Shown here in pieces: positions 1 through 5,916 of a stretch of DNA of 9,722 bases. A program made the translations under genes and the position numbers. Under the pieces are notes generated by a model, which did not search any database, was not told the origin of the DNA, and saw only the letters and a program-made list of their open reading frames with translations. The stretch comes from Planctomycetia bacterium (GTDB taxonomy: Bacteria > Planctomycetota > Phycisphaerae > Phycisphaerales > SM1A02). The stretch is taken from the NCBI GenBank assembly GCA_005799475.1, contig SYGQ01000182.1:1-9722 (forward strand), written 5' to 3'. The stretch's first letter is position 1, and each line of letters begins with the position of its first letter.

Positions 1-576
1 CTGGCTCGACGCCGAGTCGAGGCTCCCGGTTGGCTCGTCGGCGAGGATGACTGGTGGTTCAAAGAGGAGCGCACGCGCGATCGCCACTCGTTGTTGCTCG
101 CCGCCCGAGAGTGCCTCGGGGCGATGGTGGGCGCGATCAGTAAGGCCAAGATCGTTGAGGAGGGACAGACCCCGGCGTCGCAGCTCGACCTCAGGCCGTC
201 GATCGAGGATCCCCGGAAGGATCACATTGGTCAACGCGTCGATGGTGGTAATCAAGTTGAACTGCTGGAACACGACGCCGACCCCCCGGCGCCGATAGAG
301 CACGAGCTCGCGTTCGTTCAATGTGTCGATTCGCGCCGCGCCGACGCGAATCGATCCGCGGTCGGGGCGGTCGAGTCCGGCCAAGAGGTGCAGCAGCGTG
401 CTCTTCCCGCTGCCGGACCGCCCCATCACCGCGTAGAAGCCAGGCTCGTCGATGGCCAGAGTCGCGCCGCGGAGGGCTTCGACATCGTCGCCTGAGCGCG
501 GGTCCGCCGATCGATAGGACTTGCGAACGCCCTCGATCTGGATCGACCCCTCAGTGGAGAGGGTGTTTGGCGTCAT
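1..576 (-). CDS. ABC transporter ATP-binding protein, MacB/LolD/FtsE type (C-terminus cut by window edge)
   Basis: Reading the minus strand from the ATG at 576-574 gives 192 open codons to the edge. Visible motifs are Walker A GRSGSGKST (residues 52-60), a Q-loop in VFQQFNL (102-108), the ABC signature LSGGEQQR (156-163), Walker B ILADEP with catalytic Glu181, and the D-loop SLDS (185-188). The H-loop would lie beyond the edge. The wording around the signature and Walker B (VAIARAL, ADEPTG) is typical of the family that powers LolCDE lipoprotein release, MacB-type export and FtsEX, so the protein should hydrolyse ATP at the inner face of the cytoplasmic membrane for a FtsX-like permease. No such permease is in the window; it may follow on the left. 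The start lies 26 bases inside the 3' end of gcvH, in another frame, so the two are probably co-transcribed. No convincing Shine-Dalgarno precedes it. Family certain, substrate unknown. Confidence 0.93.
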   Translation of the reverse strand, partial: MTPNTLSTEGSIQIEGVRKSYRSADPRSGDDVEALRGATLAIDEPGFYAVMGRSGSGKSTLLHLLAGLDRPDRGSIRVGAARIDTLNERELVLYRRRGVGVVFQQFNLITTIDALTNVILPGILDRRPEVELRRRGLSLLNDLGLTDRAHHRPEALSGGEQQRVAIARALLFEPPVILADEPTGSLDSASSQ

Positions 577-943
577 AGGCCGCCGCGTCCATGAGTGACA
601 TGACTGCACTGAGCGTCCCAGCGTCCGAGGCCTCGAGCTTCACGAGCCAGCCGCGCCCGAACGGGTCGCTATTGACCAACGACGCGTCCTGCGTCACCGC
701 GGCGTTGACTTCGGTAATCGTGCCGTTGACAGCGCTGTACACATCGCTCGTCGTCTTGACGCTTTCGACTTCTCCGAGCGATGTCCCCTTGGCGACCTGA
801 GTCCCTGGTGACTTCATCTGGACGAATGTCACATCAGTGAGTTCGTTCGCGGCGTACTTCGTGATCCCCACGGTGACGAGATTCCCCTCCACCCGGAACC
901 ACTCGTGCGAATCAGTGAATCTCAGGTCGGTTGGGCTCGCCAT
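551..943 (-). CDS. gcvH: Glycine cleavage system H protein (lipoyl carrier)
   Basis: A protein of 130 residues, the normal length for GcvH. In the glycine cleavage system, H carries the aminomethyl intermediate on a lipoyl-lysine between GcvP, GcvT and the Lpd dehydrogenase in the cytosol. The lipoylation motif is ESVKTTSDVYSAVNG, with Lys63 as the modified residue. The family hallmarks HEW (13-15), VGITKYA (25-31), VNSDPFGRGW (90-99) and a C-terminal LMDAAAY are all present, so the gene looks intact and functional. The ATG at 943-941 has a good AGGAG (953-957 on the minus strand) nine bases upstream. No gcvT or gcvP lies in the window, so the H gene is separated from its partners or they lie far to the left. 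The downstream ABC ATPase overlaps its stop. The divergent neighbour starts at 1021, so any promoter must sit in 944-1020. Confidence 0.97.
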   Translation of the reverse strand: MASPTDLRFTDSHEWFRVEGNLVTVGITKYAANELTDVTFVQMKSPGTQVAKGTSLGEVESVKTTSDVYSAVNGTITEVNAAVTQDASLVNSDPFGRGWLVKLEASDAGTLSAVMSLMDAAAYDAKHPLH

Positions 944-952
944 CGTGTGGAT

Positions 953-957
953 CTCCT
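953..957 (-). promoter_or_regulatory. Ribosome binding site of gcvH
   Basis: AGGAG on the minus strand, nine bases before the gcvH ATG. It supports the 943 start and is one of the clearest Shine-Dalgarno sequences in the window. Confidence 0.75.
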
Positions 958-958
958 C

Positions 959-977
959 ATGATCGGGGAGGGATCAT
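959..977. repeat. Inverted repeat in the divergent gcvH / TIM-barrel intergenic region
   Basis: ATGATC, a 7-base spacer GGGGAGG, then GATCAT: perfect 6-base arms in the 77-base gap between two divergent genes. Its position suits an operator or a small hairpin in the gcvH leader. Six-base arms can arise by chance, so the regulatory role is inference only. I see no convincing -35/-10 pair in this gap, and nothing like a glycine riboswitch fits in it. Confidence 0.3.
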
Positions 978-1020
978 AGCGACCTGATATCCTCAGCGAG
1001 GTCCGAGGCGCATCGCCGAC

Positions 1021-1812
1021 ATGAGCAGTCAAATCCTTCTTTCACTGTGCGCTGGATGCGCGATGGCTCCCTTGCCACGCAAGGGTGAGCCGCTTGCCTT
1101 CTTCGACATTCCCGCATTCACAGCCGAAGAACTCGAACTTCGCGGTTTGGTCATCCCCGTCGATCTCGTTCGCGGCCGCTCCGCCACAGATCTCGAAAGG
1201 TTCCGCGACGCGGCCGACCGCGCCCATTGCCCTTGCCTCTCGCTCGTCCACGACTCAGGAATCGACTTCGGTGCCGATTCTGACGCGTCGACGAAGTCGC
1301 TGCTCACGCTCTTTCGAGCGGCGAAACTCCTTGGATGCAGCGAGATCGCGGTGCGCCTCAGCGGTGCCTCGTCGACCACGGATGTCGCCGTCGCACCGGT
1401 GCGGGCGGTGCTGCAGAGTGTGCACGCGCAGGACCTCAATCTGCTGCTGCGACCGTCACTCGTCCCCGTCCTCGACCCGGCCACCCTCGTCGACACTATC
1501 AAGAAGATTGGCGGATTCCACATCGGGGCGATGCCCACTTTCGCCCACGCGGCCGCGACGGCCGACGGCGCGGAAACGCTCCGTAAACTGGCGCCGTACT
1601 CCGGGGCGATCGAGGTTTCCGTGGACGGATTCTCAAAGGACGGCGAGCACACCGCGTGGGATCTCAGCGCGTACATCGAGGGACTCGTCGGCTATGGCTA
1701 CACCAACAAGCTCGCGATCTCGTGGGGCGGGAAGACGAACTGGGTGGCCGGCGTCGGACGGGCGCGGGAGAAGCTCATGCAACTGCTCGGCCGCGAGGAT
1801 CCGGTGGCATGA
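1021..1812 (+). CDS. Predicted TIM-barrel protein, distantly like sugar phosphate isomerase/AP endonuclease 2 family; function unknown
   Basis: 263 residues with a regular alternation of short hydrophobic strands (about 40-49, 73-80, 108-115, 139-147, 166-174, 195-204, 231-237) and amphipathic helices, as in a (beta/alpha)8 barrel. The phrase FRAAKLLGCSEIAVRL (98-113) and the strand spacing recall xylose-isomerase-like sugar phosphate isomerase/epimerases. However, the acidic and histidine metal ligands of that family are not evident. The strand that usually ends in a metal-binding Glu reads LNLLLRPSL (139-147), and the next reads HIGAMPTFAH. It may be a non-metal or non-catalytic member, or another TIM-barrel family. 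The N-terminus carries CAGC (10-13). An alternative ATG at 1063 (residue 15) would remove it, and the SD evidence (weak GAGG at 1005-1008) does not settle the start. The stop overlaps the cmk ATG by four bases (ATGA), so it leads the cmk operon. Confidence 0.85.
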   Translation: MSSQILLSLCAGCAMAPLPRKGEPLAFFDIPAFTAEELELRGLVIPVDLVRGRSATDLERFRDAADRAHCPCLSLVHDSGIDFGADSDASTKSLLTLFRAAKLLGCSEIAVRLSGASSTTDVAVAPVRAVLQSVHAQDLNLLLRPSLVPVLDPATLVDTIKKIGGFHIGAMPTFAHAAATADGAETLRKLAPYSGAIEVSVDGFSKDGEHTAWDLSAYIEGLVGYGYTNKLAISWGGKTNWVAGVGRAREKLMQLLGREDPVA

Positions 1813-2522
1813 TCCGTGGCGTTGTGGTCACGATCGACGGGCCCGCCGGCACGGGCAAGTCGTCCGCGGCCGCTGCACTGGCGCTTCGCATCGGCTTCGA
1901 GATGCTGGACACCGGAGCGATGTACCGTGCGGTTGCGCTCCTTGCCGTTGAACACGGCGTCGATCCCAGCGACGAGTTTGGACTTGCCCGCATCATGGAC
2001 CGCGCGGCCATCGTCGTGGATTTCACAAGCCGCCCGCCAGTCGTTCGCATAGGGGATCGCGATGTCAGTCGAGAGGTCCGTTCGGCCGCGGTGACGACCA
2101 TCGTCTCGCAGATTGCCTCTCACCATGAGGTGCGATCGCGCCTGGTTCAGGCCCAGCGCATGCTCGCGGAAACGCATCCGCGATTGGTGACCGAGGGACG
2201 CGACCAAGGAACGATCGTGTTTCCCGATGCGGCGGTGCGAGTCTGGCTTGACGCGCGCGCCGAGGTGCGGGCGCGACGGCGCGCGGACGAACTGCGTGCT
2301 CGTGGCATTGAGGCGAACGATGCGGATGTCCTCCGAGAGATCCTGGCGCGGGACGACTCCGACCGTGGCCGATCCGAAGGTCCCCTCGCGCAGCCTGCGG
2401 GAGCCGTCGTCGTCGACACGAGCGACATGAGCTTCGATCAGGTCGTGGATGCCCTCGTGCGCGTTGTAGCCGATCGCACCCGGGAGACTGGCGCGGACTG
2501 CCACTGCGGAGGCTGTGCGTGA
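1809..2522 (+). CDS. cmk: Cytidylate kinase
   Basis: 237 residues. The enzyme phosphorylates CMP and dCMP with ATP in the cytosol, feeding CTP/dCTP synthesis. Evidence: P-loop GPAGTGKSS (11-19) after a hydrophobic strand, the Cmk-specific LDTGAMYRAVA (33-43), VTEGRDQGTIVFPDA (127-141) with the NMP-binding Arg-Asp, RARRRADEL in the lid region (154-162), and RDDSDRGRSEGPL (181-193), the usual Cmk sugar/phosphate-binding segment. The ATG at 1809 overlaps the previous stop as ATGA and sits just before the canonical first strand; longer in-frame readings upstream would only add non-homologous residues. The 3' end overlaps plsC as GTGA. The cmk-plsC pairing is common in bacteria. One oddity is a short tail after the expected C-terminus that ends CHCGGCA (231-237), adding three cysteines and a histidine. 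Confidence 0.97.
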   Translation: MIRGVVVTIDGPAGTGKSSAAAALALRIGFEMLDTGAMYRAVALLAVEHGVDPSDEFGLARIMDRAAIVVDFTSRPPVVRIGDRDVSREVRSAAVTTIVSQIASHHEVRSRLVQAQRMLAETHPRLVTEGRDQGTIVFPDAAVRVWLDARAEVRARRRADELRARGIEANDADVLREILARDDSDRGRSEGPLAQPAGAVVVDTSDMSFDQVVDALVRVVADRTRETGADCHCGGCA

Positions 2523-3250
2523 TCGGGGTGTTCGATCATCGACGGCGCGCACCAGGTCGGGGGATCGTGCGCGTGGCCAGTTGGGACTTCGGATCCCTCC
2601 TGTGCGACGGGGTGCTCTCGCTCTTGTACCGCTTCCGGGTAGAGGGGAGACACAATGTGCCCAGGACCGGACCGGTGATCTTCGTCGCCAATCACCAGTC
2701 GCTTCTGGATCCGATGATTCATGGCATTGCGGTCACAGACCGCGCGCCGAGGCCCATGGCGAGGGAGGGACTCTTCCGAAACCCCGCACTCGGAGCGGGA
2801 CTGCGCGCCATCAGCTGCATCATGGTGCGCGAAGAGGGGGGCAACATGGAGACCATGAGGCTGGCGCTCGAGGAACTACGGATGGGGCGGACGGTCATGC
2901 TCTATCCGGAGGGGACCCGATCTGCGGACGGGGAGGTCCATGAGTTCCAGCGTGGTGTCCAACTTCTCGTTCGTCGGTCGGGTGCGCCGGTCGTTCCCAT
3001 GGGGATCGACGGAGCGTTCGCGATCTGGCCACGAACACAACGGCTTCCTTACTTCAGTGGTCGCATCTGGGCTGCCATTGGCGAACCGATCTTCCAGACT
3101 GAGTGGGAACGCGACTTTGCGCACGGGGCAGAGGGCCTCGAGGCGCTTCGAAGGCGTGTGGAGTGCCTCGTCCTCCAGTGCCGCTCTCGGCTTGCGCGGT
3201 TCAATCGTTCCGGTGACACAGCCTCACCCGACGAGGCGTGGCTGTCGTGA
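2519..3250 (+). CDS. plsC: 1-acyl-sn-glycerol-3-phosphate acyltransferase (PlsC family)
   Basis: 243 residues, of the usual PlsC size. The family moves an acyl chain to the sn-2 position of lysophosphatidic acid, making phosphatidic acid at the inner membrane. All acyltransferase blocks are visible: block I NHQSLLDP with the His59/Asp64 HX4D pair, a block II-like GLFRNPALG (84-92), block III YPEGTRS (129-135), FQRG (143-146), and block IV VVPMGI (158-163). The GTG start at 2519 overlaps the cmk stop (GTGA), implying translational coupling. The N-terminus is only weakly hydrophobic (about 23-38), so membrane association is probably peripheral or by a short reentrant helix. The exact acyl substrate cannot be read from the sequence; a PlsC relative acting on another lysolipid is the alternative. 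The last 20 residues or so are hydrophilic and unlikely to matter for catalysis. Confidence 0.94.
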   Translation: MIGVFDHRRRAPGRGIVRVASWDFGSLLCDGVLSLLYRFRVEGRHNVPRTGPVIFVANHQSLLDPMIHGIAVTDRAPRPMAREGLFRNPALGAGLRAISCIMVREEGGNMETMRLALEELRMGRTVMLYPEGTRSADGEVHEFQRGVQLLVRRSGAPVVPMGIDGAFAIWPRTQRLPYFSGRIWAAIGEPIFQTEWERDFAHGAEGLEALRRRVECLVLQCRSRLARFNRSGDTASPDEAWLS

Positions 3251-4503
3251 CGGCCGCTGACGGGTCGTCAGCACACGGGGTCCCGAGGACTCCGATGCCG
3301 CCCTACGACGCCGCGTACGCGGTGGCGGCTCGACTTGCCGATCGTGGGCACAGGGCATACTTCGCAGGGGGGTGCGTGCGAGACCGACTCCTCGATATTG
3401 AACCCTTCGACTACGACATCGCCACGAGCGCGACCCCCGAAGAGATCCGCGCGGTGTTCCGTTCAGCACGCGGCGTGGGCGAGTCGTTCGGTGTCATGCT
3501 CGTCCGACTCGGGGGACGAACGGTCGAGGTGGCGACCTTCCGCGCTGAGGGCGGGTACGAAGATGGTCGTCGCCCGTCGCGTGTGGACTTCAGCGATGCC
3601 GAGCACGATGCGAAGCGCCGCGACTTTTCGATCAATGGTCTCTTTGAAGATCCGCGCACGGGCGAGGTCATCGACTTCGTGGACGGCCGCAAGGATCTCG
3701 AACGGCGCATCCTTCGAGCGATTGAGGACCCCGATCGGAGAATGGATGAAGATCGACTGCGCACGCTTCGTGCGGCAAGGTTCGCCGCGCGGTTCGCACT
3801 CTCCGTCGACCCGGCGACCGAGCGCGCGGTGGTTCGGTTCGCGCACGACTTGAAGGGCGTGAGCCGTGAACGCGTCGGTGCCGAGGTGCGTCGCATGATG
3901 GAGCACGCAACGCGGGCCACCGCTGCGGGGCTCATTGAGCGATGGGAGCTCGATGAGGGCTGCCTCGGTGAAGTGGCGTCTTCCGGGAGCCTCGAAGCAC
4001 TTGCGGCGCTTCCTCGTCAGGCGGCATTCGTTGCGTCGCTTGCGGCGTGGAGGTTTGATCGCCAGGGGAGGAACCCAACGGCAGGGCACGGCTCGTGGTC
4101 GCACACGCTCGCCCTCTCCAATCGGGATGCGGATGACTTCGCCGATGCGATGGAAACAGTCGTCGAGATCGAGCTTTCATGGAGCTCGCTTTCGGTGAGC
4201 GCGCGAAAGCGCCTCGCCGCGAGGCGCACGATCGGCGAGAGTCTTGCGGTACTCGGCGCTCGTCGGCCGCAGTTCGGGAGCGAAGTCGTGCAGTCCATTC
4301 GGGAGCTGGGTGAGATTCACGGTGGCATCGCGCCGCAGCCGTTTGTGACTGGTGTCGATCTCATCGGTCTCGGTGAGCGCCCGGGACCTCAGTTCAAGGG
4401 ATTCCTGGACGGTCTCTACGACATGCAGTTAGACGGTCGCCTCACGGACCGAGCGGCGGCGCTTGACGAGGCGCGAAGACGAGTTGCGTTGCGGAAAATC
4501 TAG
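3247..4503 (+). CDS. CCA-adding tRNA nucleotidyltransferase / poly(A) polymerase family protein
   Basis: 418 residues from the GTG at 3247. Class II nucleotidyltransferases of this family add CCA (or part of it) to tRNA 3' ends, or A-tails to RNA. Seen: GGCVRD (41-46), the metal-binding DYD (Asp55, Asp57), the strand with the third carboxylate region VEVATFRAEG (93-102), KRRDFSIN (123-130), and the neck motif EDRLRTLRAARFAARF that binds ATP/CTP. KRRDFSIN and the absence of a PAP-I-type N-terminal extension favour tRNA nucleotidyltransferase over PcnB, but A-adding-only or CC-adding-only activity cannot be excluded. No HD domain is evident in the C-terminal half. Start choice: an upstream in-frame GTG exists at 3238, but 3247 gives the same GTGA overlap with plsC as the previous junction. 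Both starts lie well before the first conserved helix. Last gene of the coupled cmk operon; a 48-base gap follows. Confidence 0.94.
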   Translation: MTAADGSSAHGVPRTPMPPYDAAYAVAARLADRGHRAYFAGGCVRDRLLDIEPFDYDIATSATPEEIRAVFRSARGVGESFGVMLVRLGGRTVEVATFRAEGGYEDGRRPSRVDFSDAEHDAKRRDFSINGLFEDPRTGEVIDFVDGRKDLERRILRAIEDPDRRMDEDRLRTLRAARFAARFALSVDPATERAVVRFAHDLKGVSRERVGAEVRRMMEHATRATAAGLIERWELDEGCLGEVASSGSLEALAALPRQAAFVASLAAWRFDRQGRNPTAGHGSWSHTLALSNRDADDFADAMETVVEIELSWSSLSVSARKRLAARRTIGESLAVLGARRPQFGSEVVQSIRELGEIHGGIAPQPFVTGVDLIGLGERPGPQFKGFLDGLYDMQLDGRLTDRAAALDEARRRVALRKI

Positions 4504-4551
4504 GACGCGCCTGCCGGGGACACGCCTGGGCTTGACTATCATCGCTTGACC
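4504..4551 (+). promoter_or_regulatory. Short intergenic gap with possible -10 box and no Shine-Dalgarno
   Basis: 48 bases between the nucleotidyltransferase stop and the next ATG. TATCAT at 4537-4542 matches the -10 consensus at five of six positions and would place a transcription start around 4549, almost at the ATG (near-leaderless mRNA). No good -35 lies 17 bases upstream, and no purine-rich ribosome site precedes the ATG. CTTGAC occurs twice (4531-4536 and 4545-4550). No terminator is visible, so read-through from the cmk operon is equally possible. Confidence 0.3.
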
Positions 4552-5868
4552 ATGATTTCTGCACCGCTTGCCCTCTCGCTGTCTGCGGTGTGCGCGCTCG
4601 CCATCGGGGTGACGACCCCCGCCATGCAGTCGAAGCCCGCGACAACGCCGCCGAAGACCCCGCCGAGTTCGCAGCCGTCAAAGGCCTCTCCTTCGGCGAA
4701 GCCCACTCCCGCGAAGTCGTCGAGCACGAAGCCCACGACCGTGGCTGGCGCCAAGGCAAGTGAAGCGCCGGTCCCGCCAGCGGGCGAAGATCGCAAGTCC
4801 GTGTATGTCGTCCCGATGGGATTCCCAGGAACGGGGCAGTTCGGGCTCGACATTCACCCGTCGGTGTACGAGAAGGTGGCGGTGGACATCACTCAAAAGA
4901 AGCCCGACATCGTGGTGTATGTGCTGCACTCCGCCGATGTCGATCAAGTGGCCTACATGGGCGATGACCCAACTGAGCGCGGCATCTTTGAAGACGACTC
5001 GATGCGCGATGGGATGCGCAAACTCAAGGAGGCGGTCCGCGCCGCCGGGGCTGAGCAGGTGATGGTGATCCGCGATGCCGTGGGGTACGGCGCGCTCTTG
5101 GGGCTCTACTGGCCTGACATGTACATGACCTCGCGGGCGCGGCTTGCCGGGCTCAACCGGATTCAGGAGCGCACACAAGTCGAGGATGCGGAGGTTCGCG
5201 CGAAGTTCCAGGAAGCGTTCGTCGGCATCTGCAATGGATTCCTCGTCTCGGGCGGGTATCCCGATGTGATCGGTCTCGCCATGATGCGGCCTGAGAAGTT
5301 GCTCAGTGCAACCTACAAGGGTCGCGAGATCGTCTGGACCGACAACGACAAGGGAGCATGGGTTGTCGACAACGCGAAGGATCGGGTCGCTGGCTTCACC
5401 GCGCAGAGCGCGGAGGAACTGGGCCTTTCCGACGGCACCGTCGCCGACGAAGACGGCGCCATGCTCGAGGACCTCATGTTCCAGCGCGGTGTGAGGGAGT
5501 TCGATCGCATGAGCGACGATGGCGAGAAGCTCGTGCGCGGATATGTGGATGGGTGGCGCAAGGCGCTCGAAGACTGCAAGCAGGCGTTCGAGTCCTATCA
5601 GGAAGCGATGGGGAACGCGCAAGGCAAGGACGAAAAGCGGTATCTCAGCCAAGCTCGGTCCATTCTTGAGAAGGTGCTTGCCACATTCAAGAAGTACCCG
5701 GCCGTCGCGCTGCGTGCCCGTTCATTCGGCGCAGGAAAACTCCAACTTGAGGTTGAACTGGAAAAGCTCAAGGAACGGATCAAGAGCCTCAGTAGGCAGG
5801 CCCCGTCGCAGGGCGGAGGGTCGTCGGGCAAGGGGCCGGCCGGCCCTGGGCTTGGGTCGGGTGGTTAG
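4552..5868 (+). CDS. Exported ClpP/crotonase-fold paralogue with degenerate active site (putative pseudoprotease)
   Basis: 438 residues. A hydrophobic N-terminus (4-22) looks like a Sec signal, although the n-region has no Lys/Arg. A Pro/Ser/Thr/Lys-rich linker (about 26-78) follows, then a globular domain (83-340) and a C-terminal helical region ending in a probable coiled coil (396-414) and a Gly-rich tail. It aligns end to end with the next gene: SVYVVPMG with QVFVLPLD, EVRAKFQEAFVGIC with AVREDWKERVAEAC, and FTAQSAEELGLSDGTVA with FSAATAEHSGFSEGTAA (9 of 17 identical). At the positions of the downstream protein's Ser138, Lys178 and Gly107-Gly108 it has Gly178, Gln220 and a non-glycine stretch (about HSADV, 126-130). 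Peptidase activity is therefore unlikely; a structural or regulatory partner is inferred. ATG 4552 is preferred over TTG 4546. It lies in the same frame as the upstream gene, separated by its TAG stop. Family assignment rests on the paralogue. Confidence 0.85.
   Translation: MISAPLALSLSAVCALAIGVTTPAMQSKPATTPPKTPPSSQPSKASPSAKPTPAKSSSTKPTTVAGAKASEAPVPPAGEDRKSVYVVPMGFPGTGQFGLDIHPSVYEKVAVDITQKKPDIVVYVLHSADVDQVAYMGDDPTERGIFEDDSMRDGMRKLKEAVRAAGAEQVMVIRDAVGYGALLGLYWPDMYMTSRARLAGLNRIQERTQVEDAEVRAKFQEAFVGICNGFLVSGGYPDVIGLAMMRPEKLLSATYKGREIVWTDNDKGAWVVDNAKDRVAGFTAQSAEELGLSDGTVADEDGAMLEDLMFQRGVREFDRMSDDGEKLVRGYVDGWRKALEDCKQAFESYQEAMGNAQGKDEKRYLSQARSILEKVLATFKKYPAVALRARSFGAGKLQLEVELEKLKERIKSLSRQAPSQGGGSSGKGPAGPGLGSGG
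5833..5846. repeat. Perfect 14-base GC palindrome at the 3' end of the pseudoprotease gene
   Basis: GGGCCGGCCGGCCC equals its own reverse complement. It lies in the codons of the Gly/Pro tail, 22 bases before the stop and 49 bases before the next start. It could form a hairpin between the two paralogue cistrons, but GC-rich Gly/Pro codons make such strings easily, and no U-tract follows. Confidence 0.4.
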
Positions 5869-5885
5869 CCGGGCGGAATCTCGCG

Positions 5886-5916
5886 AGGAGCGTCCATGAA
5901 GGAACAGTCCATGAAG
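5886..5916 (+). promoter_or_regulatory. Ribosome binding site and duplicated start region of the protease gene
   Basis: AGGAG at 5886-5890 lies five bases before ATG 5896. GTCCATGAAG then occurs twice (5892-5901 and 5907-5916) with a 15-base period, giving a second in-frame ATG at 5911 preceded by AAGGAA (5899-5904). Both starts look usable. They differ by five residues ahead of the signal peptide. Confidence 0.65.

Noticed and set aside
944..1020. Glycine riboswitch upstream of gcvH
   Set aside because: The gap is only 77 bases with no aptamer-like pairing beyond one 6-base inverted repeat.
1656..1808. Longer N-terminus for cytidylate kinase from an ATG at 1656
   Set aside because: The extra 51 residues overlap the TIM-barrel gene, have no family resemblance, and ATG 1809 gives a canonical Cmk start with an ATGA overlap.
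1698..2552. Long minus-strand open frame (284 codons) opposite cmk
   Set aside because: It is antisense to a clear cytidylate kinase, and its translation is a composition-driven mix of Arg, His, Asp and Ala without a recognisable motif.
4501..4551. Possible TAG read-through fusing the CCA-adding enzyme to the exported paralogue, since both are in the same frame with one stop between them
   Set aside because: The downstream protein begins with a signal-peptide-like stretch that would be useless inside a fusion, and a proper ATG is present. Shared frame occurs by chance one time in three.
4678..5652. Minus-strand open frame of 324 codons opposite the pseudoprotease gene
   Set aside because: A His/Arg/Leu-rich shadow of a GC-rich gene. 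The plus-strand reading aligns with its paralogue end to end, so it is the real gene.
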